Assembly (NCBI GenBank): GCA_025345505.1
Contig: JANVCC010000014.1
Coordinates: 588,559 to 652,558 of the forward strand
Length of the DNA stretch: 64,000 bases
Origin: Todiramphus chloris collaris
Taxonomy: Eukaryota > Chordata > Aves > Coraciiformes > Alcedinidae
Direction: 5' to 3'
Position 1 is the first letter of the stretch. The number at the start of each line of letters is the position of its first letter. Position numbers and translations under genes: made by a program. This document shows positions 50,290 through 63,149 of this stretch, piece by piece. A model generated the notes under the pieces. That model was not told the origin of the DNA. It made no database searches and worked only from the letters and a program-made list of their open reading frames with translations.

Positions 50290-51051
50290 CATCTTCTTTC
50301 CACTGAACCACAAAATGAACAGGGGCACAGCCCCAATTCACAAGATTCAAGTGTGAAGAAGAGCCATGGACCACAAAGGCTGGTATGAAAGTTATATGAG
50401 TGGGTAATGGATTTAATACCTTGCCAGTAAAAATTAATTTTGATGGGTTTAAAAGCCTTATATTTGCTCCAGTGTGGGGTCCCTGCCATGGGAGACAGTC
50501 CTCCATGAATTTCTCTAACGTGAGTCTTTCCCATGGGGCTGCAGTTTTTCACAGACTGCTCAAGTGTGGGTCCCTTCCACACAGTGTGGTCCTTCAGAGT
50601 TGTACTGCTCCAGTGCAGGCTTCCCACTGGGTCACAGCCTCCTTCAGGTGCATGCACTTGCTCCAATACGGGGTTCTCCATGGGCTGCAGGCGGGCATCT
50701 GCTCCACCATGAACCTCCATGGGCTGCAGGGGCTCAGCCTGCCATCTCACCAAAGGCTGCAGGGGAATCTCTGCTCTGGCACACCTCCCCCACTCCTTCT
50801 TCACTGACCTTGGTGCCTGTATAGATGCTTCTCTCACATCTCCCTCCCCTCTCTGCTGCAGTTTTTCCAGAACTTTTTTTTTTCCCCTTTGGAATACTTT
50901 ATCACAGAGGAGTTACCACCATCAGTGATTAGTTCAGCCTTGGCCAGACATGGGTCCAATTTGGAGCCAGAGGAGCTTCCAGCAGCTTCTCAGAGGAGCC
51001 ACCCCTGTAGCCCCTCCCTTGCCACCAAAACTGCCACACAAAGCCAACACA
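50290..51051 (-). mobile_element. Decayed solo LTR of an avian endogenous retrovirus, antisense
   Basis: On the minus strand it begins TGTGTTGGCTTTGTGTGGCAG at 51051. It then shows features I know from a common bird LTR family: a GCTACAGGGGTGGC stretch and a long section of imperfect repeats around CCATGGG(G)CTGCAG (about 50533, 50688, 50719) alternating with GGAGCA motifs. The far end near 50290 is eroded and its border uncertain. A 182-codon open frame across it is a composition effect. No paired LTR or viral gene is next to it. Confidence 0.6.
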
Positions 51052-53539
51052 CCACTCCAGACAGATTAAGTTTCATTTTCAGCCCTTAGGAAAAAGCAAC
51101 ATTTTCTCTTGCTGCATCAGGTCAGTTACTAGAGCTAATGCTGCTTACCCAGCCAACTGCAAACACACTAACTCAATATACTCATGATGCAAACTCATTT
51201 CACAGCATGTGTGATCTCAGCAGCAGAGGCTTGTAAGATAAATGGACAGCTAAAACAACTGCTTGGGATATTTCTGATAGTTCAGCATTCCTACTTTCAC
51301 CGAAGCATGGCAAAAGAAAATGGCACAAAAATAGCTACCAGCTGTTGAAGAAAAAGTCATCCAAATATACCACTCCAGCCCTAAAGAAGTTGATACTGGA
51401 TATCAATCCAGCCAGAAGAAAACTTAATTCCAGCCAGAGCTACCTTACTTCAGAAGATAAACGCATAAGCATTGATGTGCCTGGCTTTGCCTCTAAGAAT
51501 ATAGCTACGGAAGAGGAGTCAGAACTGGCTAATGCAAAGTCTGAAGAGAGGAATAAAAACCAAACACTTCACTCCAGGTGGGGAGCATAAGCTCTTTTAG
51601 ATACTTAGCTCATGAAAACTGCTTCACAGAATGCAAAATATTTGCAGGTTGTTTATCTGAAGCCCACATCATTTTCCAATACAGTCTTTAAAACCTCAAT
51701 AAAATGAACAGCTGCTAAGATCCAAATCTCAGTTACCTCTTAAGTTGCCCCTTTGTTTAGACTACACCGAGAAATCTCCATATTAACAGGCAAAAAAAAG
51801 GTCAAAACACTCAAGAGGAATTTGAGCAGGTATTTGCATAGTTGATCCTCAAACTCAAATTCTGGTTTGTTTGTTTTCTCAAGTACATACACAGTTCTCA
51901 GGCTACAGTCCCCCAGGGAGGAATGCCTGAGACAGGACATGATCAGGTATCTCCTAGCCTAACTCCAAGGTGGCAGGCAGAAGGGTCTTGTGAGGGTGCA
52001 TTCTCCTCAAAACACTCTACCAGAGTAGCAACCAGAGGACAACCAACCACCATCTCTTAAAACTATCTATCTCAAGGTTAACGCTGTATCACTAAGACAA
52101 TGAATGTTACATTGGTGGGTATATTTCAAAAGTACTATTTGGTTTTTTTAGAAAGAGTGGGAGAGGGAAAACCAAGCACCTATACTCAACGTTACGCTTT
52201 GGTGCAGCTGAAGTTTTTTACCTGGAGTAGAAAAGAGGCTATATGAAGTGTCCCCCACTGCCACAAGGAAACTTAGTCTGACAACTCAGAATGGTTTCAG
52301 CTGCAGTGGTTTCCCCTCAAAAGGAGGAAACCAGTACAGAGAGAGTGCATTCTGTGACATGGCTATTTTAACGGTTTGTTTTCACACCTGATTTTCATGG
52401 AGAAAAAAATTTAGGATGAAACTGCTGACTGCCAATCTCACATAAGAAATGCTCTGAGAGAGCAACAAACAAATTTGAGAGTTAATAAAAAAAAAGAAAA
52501 AAAAAATTCTATATTGACTGGAATTACTCACTATTCTGCAACTACAGTTCTGCTTTCCAAGCATGCAGCAAGGCAGATGTCAGGGTCTTCAAATACATTA
52601 CCTCAAAAAAATAGCAGAAAATAGACAAGCTTACAAAACTTGTGATGATAAAGTGCACTCTGAAGTGCTGGCAGTCTATTTTGCTAGCAAAGACAGGGTG
52701 TTTCCCCACTGTTCATGATAAACTTTCCTATGTCTTTAAAGCACTCGCTTTTACAACTGTACTCACTCAGCTTTTAGTATGGGTGGATCCAACTAAACCA
52801 GAAGTTCAGTTTCTTAGACTGAGAGAGGCTCAGGACCAGGAGTTCATCTTGTTCCAAGAAAGAAACAGACAGCAGAGATAAAGCTACAGAACTAGACAGA
52901 ATAAAGGTAGTAGCAGGATCCAAGAAGAAAAAGTCAGCAAGAAAATGCTGCACTCCCTAGAGGTTTAAGAAGCACCCAGAGTAACTGAGCTTATGAGCAT
53001 TTTCTTAGTCTAAGCAAAGATAATTGCAAATAAAGCAGATATTACATCGCATGCAGAGCAAAATACGTATTTCTAGGCCCTAGGGGCATAAGCAGATTCC
53101 AGAACATTTCAGAACCGTCTATACTATTTTCTTTCCATGTCTGTAGCTCAAATACCAAGATCTCAAGAGGCAGATATTCAGCAAGCTGTCCCCAGTAATC
53201 TGCACAGTTTGTGTCAGATGGGGAAAAACCAGCAGATAAAACAAAAAAAGCAAAAAGGAGCTTTTGAAAAGCTAATGAGCTAGAGGGTTTTCAAGAGACA
53301 CAAGTAACTATGCCAATAGAAGTCCTTTGCAAAGACCCATCACCACTCTTAGATACTTACTGCTACATTATTAGATTATTCATATTTACATTCCACTGCA
53401 GAAGCTGATGAGAGCTTTGGAAGGTTCCTCCATTAGTCACGTGTACGGCAACACACCAAGAAAGGAGACTTGTGATGAATCACCAAACATAACTGACTTG
53501 TGCAACAGACTTGAGTTCTGTTTTTCTAAAAATCGTGCT

Positions 53540-53605
53540 GCTCTCCTTCTTCCTTCCTTTCCTCCCTCCCTTCCTTTCCCCCTTCCTTCCTCCCCTCCCT
53601 CTCCA
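53540..53605. repeat. Polypyrimidine (TTCC/CCCT)n tract
   Basis: About 65 bp of nearly uninterrupted C/T on plus, built from CTTCCTTCC and CCCTCC units. Mirror-repeat character could allow a triplex (H-DNA) structure. Confidence 0.9.
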
Positions 53606-53748
53606 GTACTCTGTGCACTACAGGGTGCCACAGACCCTGCATGCTGCAGTTGGTCTTCTAGTTGTAGGCCTACAGACTATGTGGCAGTGGTCAGTTTTTC
53701 CACATCCCACCACTGGATGTTATCCCTTGTAAGTGGCCAGCTAATTTA

Positions 53749-54400
53749 TAATCATACAATCAGAGAATATTTCAAATTGGAAAGAAACCCACAGATCCCA
53801 ACTCCCTGCTTCTTGCAGGACAACCTAAAACTCAGAGCATCATCCAGATGCTCCTTGGACTCTGACAGACTTGGTGCCATGATGACTACCCTGGAGAGCC
53901 TGTTCCAGTGACTGACCACCCTCTCAGTGAAAAGCCTTTTCCTAATGTCCCCTCTGAACTTCCCCTGATGCAGCTTCATTCCATTTCCTCAGGTTCTATC
54001 ACTGGTCACCAGAGAGAGGAGATCAGCACCTCCCCCTCTGCTGTCCCCCTTGAGGAAGTTGTGAATGGTGATGAGGTCTACCCTCAGTCTTCTCTCCAAG
54101 CTGACCAAACCAAGTGACCTCAACTGCTGCTCAATAAGCTGGCTATGCTGTGCTTGATGCACCCCGGGACATGGTTGGCCCTTTTAGTTGCCAGGGCACA
54201 CTGTTGACTTATGTTTGACTTGCCATCATCCCAAACCCCTAGAGTGCTTTCTGTGGGGCTGCTCTCCAGCCTCTTGTCCCCAAGTCTGTACATATAACCA
54301 GTATTATCCCATCCCTGATGCAGAATCCAGAACTTGCTCTTGTTAAACTTCATGCAGTTGGTGATTGCCCAACTTTGATCTGTTCTACTGCCCAGCAGTG
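53749..54400 (-). mobile_element. CR1 LINE fragment, antisense
   Basis: Starts with reversed tail units (ATAATCATACAATCAGAGAAT) and a diverged AAATTGGAAAGAAACCCACAG block, then runs through the anti-sense C-terminal ORF2 text to CTTGCTCTTGTTAAACTTCA and a little beyond. It is more diverged than the copies at 7.5 and 31.2 kb, so probably an older insertion. The 5' border is approximate. Confidence 0.92.
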
Positions 54401-56600
54401 CATTTTCATGAAATCTGTAAAACTCTGGAGTTCAAAGAGGCCTCTCATCTCTGTAGACTTTGCAGGTTTGGCAGCCCTCTTGGGGAATGAGGATGCTGTC
54501 AGCCACTAGGACGTAAACTCTTGGGCAACCAGGTGAACAGCAGCTTCTCCAAATTCCAGCAGAAACTGGATTTTATACTCCCATGTCTTGTGCTCCTTAT
54601 TCTCCTTCGGGGAGTGAAAAGATGCAGACTAGAATTCTCAGCATCTAACCATAACAGAAGCTACAGAAAATACAATAAAGTGAATACACTGAAACTTGCT
54701 CTGGAAAGATTTTAAATATCAGAACAAAGCCATAACATCCCTTACAATTGCTTTTTAAGCTTACCAGAACTTGATTTCAATCCAGGTTTTGCCCCACCGG
54801 CATTAGTTATCCATAAAAAAAACTTCTACTGTTCAGCTCATATTCTGATGGTTATTTTCCAACATTTTCCTAAGCAGGCAAAACCAAGAGGAGTAATTTA
54901 ATCACCAAAAAACTGGGAGAAGGATGACTTGGTTCTTGATACTTTGCTGTAAGAACTGCCTTTCTAAGGTTTTAAATGGAGAACCTGGACCACAAAAACC
55001 ATGCACTGCAAGGGGAAGAACATACTTAAAACTGTACTCCTCGTCTCAGCCAGGGCAGAGGTTTCAGTTGAGATCCCTCTGCATCAGGCAACTCAGATGG
55101 GATGTTTACTCCCACTCTCAAGCAGCAGTTTATAATTAGCCATGCCTGGAGTCTCATGTAATTAAATCCTACACAGTTGGTTTCAAACCCTGTTCCTCCT
55201 ACAAGTACCCCCCACACACCTAACGGTGTTGCTTTTTAAGTATTGTGTCCCTACAGAGCAAGAGAAAACAAAAAGCTTTGCAGAAAGTTCTGTTTAGAAA
55301 AATGAAACCCCTTTCTACCTAAAATAAATATAATGCAAACAGAAATAACAACTGTAAATCAGCCAAAAAACACAAATTTTTTACATCTGGGAAGTGTCTG
55401 CTTTCTGAACATCTGGAGCATTCAATAATGTATCCAATGGGAATAAATCAGCTGAGCCTTTGCTGCAACCAATAAAAAGATTTATTTCCTCTTCAAAAAA
55501 ATGCATGACTACCCTAATGACTATCATATTTATTTTTTCTACAGTGATCCAAAAGCTCCTTGTCCGAAAAGTTACTTTATTTGCAGCAATCTTCACAATA
55601 CAGTACAGAAAAAGTTACGCAATTATGGGGGGACTAATCTTTTTCTGAACTGACTGCTAGAGAATAGTTTTTAGATTAATCTATGATTTATTTGAATATT
55701 TTAATTGCTAACTATTCCTTCCACCCAAAAATGGCAGTATTGTATTTTTAAAAGCTTTAAAGGTTACATTTTGACTCAATTACCTAAGTAACTGTAGCCA
55801 TGTGAGTGTTTTTCAACAGAACGTGGTAAAAATAAGCTATTTACCAGTGAAGAAAATGCCATATTTTGAAGCACGGATTGGAGAATTGTGCTTGTCTAAA
55901 AGTTTCCTATGTTCTCAGCAACTTTTGTTGCCCCTTCATGCTTTAGAAAGTAGGAAAATACAAAGAGGCTCTAAACATTAGCTGTAAGCAGAGTTTTCCA
56001 GGAAGGATTTGATGTAGGAGTAAGAGGACAGAATGAATAGCTCTAAATCAGCAGAAAGCATACAGAAGAACCAAGTCAACCACAAAGCTAGAGAATGAAC
56101 ATGATGACAACAGACCTGCCAAATGCTGAGCTGCTTATCCAGAAACAAGAAGGGCAAAAAGAGTACTATGGAACAGTAAAAAAAGGTCTAGGAACTCCTG
56201 TGAGTCCCTGAAATCAAGCAGTGAAGATAAAAGCAAATATTAATCACAGCCTGCCCAGTGTAGAGTTGTCTACCAGTCTGGTTGTTTTCTTACAGTTTGT
56301 AATTCTGCACATCCACAACCAACTTTACCACTTTCCCTCCAAGCAATGGTTTGGATGTTTCGTGATTTTCTTCTTGTTACAACCCTTGGTGGCAAACCAA
56401 CATCAAACATCAAATGGCAGAGCCACAGGTCCCAGATGTCCTCCTTAAGCTTAAAAGAGCTTCCAAATCTCTGTCACTAACAGCAGCTTAGAAGGAGCTA
56501 AAGTATTTTCTGTGCTTCAGGCACAGTTGTTTCTTGCTGAGAGCCCCTCCCCCACAAATTCAAAATATTCAAAACCCATCTGATCGTTCTCCTGGGCAAC

Positions 56601-57311
56601 TGTTGGGGTTTTGGGGAGTTATTCTGTTTGCCTTCTTCTCTTAAAGAATTTTTCCATACTTGTTCCTCAAGGAGATAAATTGCTGTACTTAAGAGAGGCC
56701 ACAGGTCCAGCCAGACGAATAAAGGGGGTTGGGTGGAGCCCCTAGGGCTCTTGTTTTGCTCCCTGAATTCGAGGTGAGGAGAAGCTGCCCTCGTGGTGCA
56801 GAGAACTCATCCCCACTGCGTCTCCTTCTACCCCTGTTGCCTCCTGAGGATCTGGTGGGACACCAGGATCAGCGTGGAGAGAGATTGTCCCTGCTGTGTC
56901 TCCTACTTCTCCTTCTGCCCCTGCTGTCTCCCGAGGATCCTGCTGGACACCGGGATCGGCTGCCCAGGCGGGTTCGTGACGCGGGCTTTCCGTCGGCCAT
57001 TGCCAAGTGAGGCCTGAGCTGGCTCTGGAGCAGCGGGGAGACCATCGCGCCCTCCCTGCTCACCGGGAGCCCCCGAGAGGTTGGCACTGGGTTCCTGGCA
57101 CTGTTTCCTGTTACTGCTGTAGTTAGTGTTGTTTGATTGCCTTGTTATATATATATATATTTAGTAAAGAACGGTTATTCTTATTCCTCATCTTTGCCTG
57201 AAAGCCCCTTAATTTCAGAATTACAAGCATTCGGAGGGGAGGGGGTTGCATTTCCATTCCAAGGGGGACTCCTGCCACCCTTGGCAGACACCTGTCTTTC
57301 AAGCCAAGACA
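56601..57311 (+). mobile_element. Solo LTR with GCAAC target-site duplication
   Basis: 711 bp starting TGTTGGGG and ending CAAGACA, so it has the retroviral TG...CA ends. It is flanked on both sides by the same five bases GCAAC (56596-56600 and 57312-57316). The interior has CpG-containing repeats (a GTCTCC..CT section with CCTGAGGATC/CCCGAGGATC), a TA run, and a 3' part (TTTAGTAAAGAACGGTTATT, then GCATTCGGAGGGGAGGGGG) that I recognise from bird LTRs. A 5-bp duplication fits ERV-L or some class I elements. No internal viral genes remain, so it arose by LTR-LTR recombination. Orientation is tentative. Confidence 0.85.
57143..57162. repeat. (TA)n run inside the solo LTR
   Basis: TTATATATATATATATTTA; short and probably length-variable. 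Confidence 0.8.
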
Positions 57312-58319
57312 GCAACCTGTAGTGGCTGGTCCTGATGGACACCTCTCCAGAGGTGTCTTCCAGCAGCACTCTGTGGTTCTGTGACCTGGGCCAATTCTAG
57401 CCACTGTACTAAATTCCTTGTGCTACAAAACTCACATAGCTACAAATAAAATAAATCACTCCACACCTCTGCAACTCTTTTTACAGACTAGAATTGAAAT
57501 ACATTCCTCTGTGTCATCAAGTTCTTAAGTGGAAACGTAAGCTACACTAACAAAACTGTTAGAAGAACATTTGGGTGACAGAAGCACGGCACTTGCATCA
57601 AGAAATGAAAAGATTAACTTTTGGTGGCACTGCGGTAAGAAGCAGAAAAAGAGAAAAATGGTTTCGCAAAATACAGTAGTGGTACTGAATCTATATGGCA
57701 ACAAATAAAAACATACTGGACGTATTTATTTGATTTTTGCTCATTTCTTTTTACCTGTAAGTTCAGGAAGGCTAATTATGCTTCAAGATAGCAAATATCA
57801 TATACTATATTTACTGCTGTTTCACCTAAGCACTTGGCTGTACCAAGCATAAACGTAATACTAAAATTAGTGTTTTAATACAGCATTTTCCAGAAAGCAA
57901 ATACTAAGTTTCCTTTTGTGTAAATTCAGGGACTAAGACAAAAATACAACTGGCAAACAGAAGCATAGTCTTGTCTGCGTTCATGTGCAGCACACCCTTT
58001 ATGAAGGCATGTTTGATTAAATATTGCTCGGCCTTACATTATTTAAAGCCTGCATGTTGGTCCTTGTACCTGCAAGCATGAGGCACACAGAAATGTTCAA
58101 TCTTCCAAGTAACTGCTGTTGAGCTCTTGGTACTTTTCCTCATTGCAGCCCTAAACCACAGAGATGTCACTCTGCATTAAGCTACTTGAGGTCAGCAAAG
58201 CCACCCCTGGGGCCACTGCTGCTGCACCTTCTCTTGCGTCAACAGAGCACCTGAGGAATCCAGTCCTGTCCTCCTGCTGGGGCAGGCAAGGACTACCAGT
58301 GCCCCTCTTCCCAGGTCTC

Positions 58320-58420
58320 ACAGAATCACACAGTCACAGAGTGTTAGGGTTTGAAAGGGACCTTGGATATCTTTGAGTTCAACCCCCCTGCCAGGGCAGG
58401 ATCATATCAGGTGCCAGCAT
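58320..58420 (-). mobile_element. CR1 LINE 3'-end fragment, antisense
   Basis: Reversed tail (ACAGAATCACACAGTCACAG), then GGTTTGAAAGGGACCTTGGA and GTTCAACCCCCCTGCCAGGG. Only the 3' UTR part is present. Confidence 0.85.
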
Positions 58421-61400
58421 AATCATCATTGCCCCAGGGAGGCTCACGGTGCAGGACAAGACACCTCTGCTCTCCACCTTGTGTCTCCAGAAACCTGAGC
58501 CAGGGTTGGACTGGGAGCTCTGAAGCAGTCTTAGGAAACCCTGCTCTCAAATCTTACCAAGACCAAGTGGGTACTGTGCACCTACTTTGCATTCAGCCAT
58601 TTTTGACATTCTATCTTAGCGTAAGAAATGTCAATAGTTAATTTTTTATAAGCCTAAGATATCAAAATCCTTTATGGACATGTGACTCACAATCTACAGC
58701 TTCAAAGTTTAAGCTGCTTGATAGCCAGGAGTGTACGCTTTCACAAAGCTGACAAGCCTTGCAGCTACTACACACATAGCCTGTATTTACATAACCAGCC
58801 GCGTTCTTGCCACGAGGCTCACATTTTCTCATTATGAAAGTTCCCTTCACTAACTACTGTATTAATTTGTGTTATGGTATGAGAGTGTATTAACTTTATT
58901 AATATATATTAGTTGACATTATACATGGCAATGTATTGAGGTAATAGAATTTTACTGGAGACTTTGGTATTGCTCATGCTAAAGTGAAAGAAACCAAAAG
59001 ACAGCTCACCCCTGTAAACAAGCACTTTCATTTCTTGGAAGCTTAGAGCTGTCTATGAAGGATAAAAGATAATGCCTGCATAATCAAGATAATGCCAGTG
59101 CCCTAGCCTTTCTAACACTTCTTTGAAACTCTCTCAGCATTGGCTAGCATCATAGATAAGTAACCATAGTGAGATGGACTCCAAGGATACTGGGATGAAT
59201 AAACAAGCAGAAAGAATGCTGCAGAAATATAGGTGCTTTTCAAAGTTTTGCTATGATTAATAATCAGTAGTGTTGGTGTTAGTGACTAGCCAACTTGTGT
59301 TGTGCCTAAACATTTGAAGGCCTCAAGAAACCTGTGTAAAACTACACTTAGGATGCTCCAGTTTGGATAGAACACCTCATGAGCACAAATATGTATTTAC
59401 CCTCGTAATTCTGTATTTTGAGTCCTAGCCTCAATATTCAGTCAGCAAGGGCCACTTGCAAATTTTTGTAACACTCTCCAAAGGTCAAAGTCAGTATGTC
59501 AGCATGTCTTCCTCTTCCAGAGTCATGGAACCTTGTTACTTGTTGAGAATTAATGCACTTACATTTAGTAATAACTTCAGCAGTTCTTGGCAAGAAACTT
59601 TCTGCAGCTGACTGACATTTGTGAAACCTCCTGCTCTGAAGCATGTTCTTCAAAACAGTGGGCATACCACACACAGTCAAAACTATATTCTGAAAACTGT
59701 AGAGCAATATACACTGATGGCACTAAGATGGACACCAGAGGATATGGTAGGTCTGGGAACACGTTCATGAACATTAAGCCTCACTGGGATAACAATCCAA
59801 ATTGCAGCTGGCACCAAAAACTAACAGTTAAGTACACTGGAAAGACTACAGTGGTGGTCAATAAAAAGATTAGTCTTGAATTTAATAAAACTGTTTTATC
59901 CAAGTAGGCTGCAAACTCTTCAGTATTGTATAAATATCGGTTTTCCTGAAAGTAACTACAATTGCCATCATACGACCTAATGCTACTTTATTGACAGAAG
60001 TTTATCTAGACTTCTGTACAAATAAGAACATCTGCCTCTCTTTGCACTGAAAACCTCTATATGCATCTGTCCAGTCCAGTACCCTGCCCAGCCTTGAGTG
60101 GAGAAGGGGAGAAGTGTTTGCAGGGCATTGTGTTATCTCTTGAGACACAACATTAAGAGTTGCGTGCTTTTTCTGCTCATCCCAAATCAGTAAAACACTC
60201 TACACAGCAATAAAGTGTGTAAGATGATAGATTGGAGATTTCCCTCCCCACCAAATGGTCAGGAAACAGCAGCATTTTGTTTTGTTGGTCTACTTATTTG
60301 CTTGTACTCTGCATCTCTGGTAGCCTCCTGGATCGGGGCAAGGAGGGACGGAAGAAAGTACAGTCCCAGTGAGGGCTCAGAGGAAAACGGAAATGCATCA
60401 GCAAGGCTCAGAGGCAGAAAGGTTAGAGAGGTCTGTACTAGACGAGAGATCATAAAATTTTAGCACAAGGGAAGGAGGAAGTCTTAAGAAACGTAAGACT
60501 TGTGATCTGGCAACCAGTGAAGTAAAAGCTCCAAAAACTTGACAGTCAGAGTGAGCCTTGCTCTGGTCAAGGAAAAAGTAATTATTAACTTATGATGAAC
60601 AAGTAAATGGAACTTAGCTTTCCATTTAGGAATTCCTTCTGTAAAATAACATTCAGTTGAAATATGCACTTGCAGTGCACACAGAACTAGCTCAAACATA
60701 CTCTCATTTTTTACGGCAGTACACTGAAATGGTGGCTCCTAGTAAGTAGGACTGTTTCATGTCTGCTTATACTTACAAGCTCACAATTCATTTTACAGCC
60801 TTTTTCTTTTACTTTCCTCACCAGAAGTCTTCACCAGTTTAATACAGTTAGTATACAGTTTGTATACTAATATCAAAATCCAAATAAAATTTGTAAACTA
60901 CTCAGCAACATTAACTGAACAGTAAAACGTACTTTGCTTTTCTGGACTGTTTTTCACTGTGGCTTCTTCAGCTACGGCTAAAAAGATTCTTTAGTCTTTC
61001 CAATCTGCATACTTAAAAATAGCTGCTTACAGGTTTTGCTGAAAGAAAGAAGAGGAAGACTTTGGGTTTTACAATGAGGGTTTCCTGTGGGGAAGGCGGG
61101 GGTAGAGGAAGTCAGACTCAGCAGAGTGGTTTGCAATGATTCAACTCATATTTTAATGCATTGCCCTAAGACTGAATAAGTTCTGGCTCTAGTCAGCTCA
61201 TTTTATAACAGAGCCCATTGTTCTGCTCTAATTTCAAACATTGACATGTTTCGGTAGCACCAGTGACACTTTTGTTCCTACCAGTATTTACAATTAAGGG
61301 ATTAATTTAGATAGAGCTCCATTAAATGACAATTCAGTGAGCCAGGAATTCTCAGCTTGTGCTCCATTGCACCACACCAGCACTGGTTTGGAAAGGCTTC

Positions 61401-63149
61401 AGTCATGGGACGTGTGATGTGACAGCAACCTGCTTCTCTGGGTGGTGTGGAATGCTGCAGGAGAAGGCTCTTTTCTCTGCTTCAGCTAACTTTGCATCAT
61501 GTATGGAAAATTACTATCTAAAAAATATTTCTGAAGAGCCATGCAAACAGAGATACTGCATGCACCCAGGTCAATGTGACTCTTTTTAGTTGCCCAAATC
61601 AGACAGATTTAATTTTTGCTTCTCATGTTAAAATAGAAAGTTGTGGGTTTGGTTGTTTGGGTTTTTTTCTGCTTCCCATCCTTCATTTTTATCACTTGAG
61701 GGACAAGAGCAATCTTCCCTTTTGTACCAGGGCTACATTCTTAGCAATTCAAAGAGGTCCACATCTCTGCTTAGTTGGCACAGTAAAGAGATGGCCTTTA
61801 CAGAAGGCAAAAACAGCAGAAAGGAAAGTTGTAAGTTTTTGTGAGAAGGGGAGTGGAGAGAAAGATGTTGTAAATCAGATTGCAAAGTTGCTGTCTAAAA
61901 CAAGCAGGGTCAGCTCTGATGTGAAAAAATTTTATCTGTATAACCATTTGCAACATTTAAGGGAGGGAGAGGGCAGGGAATGGTTGCTGAAGTAACTACT
62001 GAATTTCGGATTCAACTGCAAGATGCCTGGTATCCAGGATGTGCTGAGAAACCCAGAGGCAGGCAGAGATTTGTGGCACCAAAGAGGGGGAATACAGACA
62101 GGAATGAATAGTGGGAGGCGAGGGAAGAATACTAGATTGAAAGATAAAAAATAGAAATACAGAAAAAGAGAGACTTACCCCAAAACTTTCCACACGGGAT
62201 TTCCCCAAACCTTATCCTGAAAAATCTTGTTTCTAAATTTAACAAGGATTTGTGTGACTCCAGAGCTGTCTGTTTTGTCCAACAATATCATCAGCTCTAA
62301 TAAAAACTGTGTCCTGCTCGACTCATTTGCCACATTTATTTTTAATTCACCACATCAGGCTACTACTACTGCTATCACCAACAGCCCCTTCACTCTTCAC
62401 ATAGGTTCAGTATTTTCCTCCAAATCACAGGGAGCAACAAGCAGTCATAAGAGCAAGTAAGACTTTTTCCTGTAACAAAAAGCAAACTAAAGGTAGTTTT
62501 TATGATACCAATCAAACTTCCAAACACTAGCTTTTTGCAGCATTGGTCCCAAGTCTGCAGAAAAGATGACTTGGTGCTGTTGCTTCCACTATGTCCTTTT
62601 GCAAGGTGGCACAGAGACCTCCTGCTGCAGCCAGGAAGATACAGAGACACTGGTAAAGAGCAAGACACACAAGCTGGAACACTGTTTCACTGTACTGGGA
62701 ATAACCTGCAGGGTCTAGAGAGTGGGAGCTGATATCATGGTGGGACGCCTGTTGATCAAGGAATGACTTAGTATGTACCACGCTGGAGGGAGCATGATAT
62801 AGGATTAACAGCAAGACCAGGGATATTACCAAGGCTCTGTCAGTATGGTAAATCTTGGTGGAAAAAGCCTGGAAAGGATGGGAATTCTGCATAGATGCTG
62901 AACAAGTGCTGGGACTTACGGATGCTCTTGAATGGAAAAAGAGGGGGTCGAATCAAATGGAAGGCCCTTCATAGATGCAGCAGCACTGCCAGATGAGGAG
63001 TTTTGAGCACAGGTAAGGCTGCAGATTGGTTTAAATGTTGTCTTCTCCTGACTCAGCCTCCAGACTGCAGTGTTCTGACAATCCATCTGAATTCACTGCT
63101 CTGTCGGGGGGACCTGCTGCTGGCCTGGCAGCAGGTGCAGATAACCAAG

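Noticed and set aside
50289-50837. 182-codon frame on minus
   Set aside because: Lies wholly in a repeat-built LTR; the repetitive translation reflects CCATGGGCTGCAG units.
53408-53911. 167-codon frame on plus
   Set aside because: It crosses the polypyrimidine tract (Ser/Pro/Leu run) and then enters an antisense CR1 copy.
56729-57087. GC-rich block considered as CD99 promoter and exon 1
   Set aside because: It lies inside a solo LTR with TG...CA ends and GCAAC duplication, and has no minus-strand signal peptide followed by a phase-1 donor.
59587-59907. 106-codon frame on plus
   Set aside because: No recognisable domain; composition like surrounding intron.
61576-62892. Several 76-139-codon frames on both strands
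   Set aside because: No similarity to known proteins, no splice context; could include eroded ERV sequence but I cannot support that.
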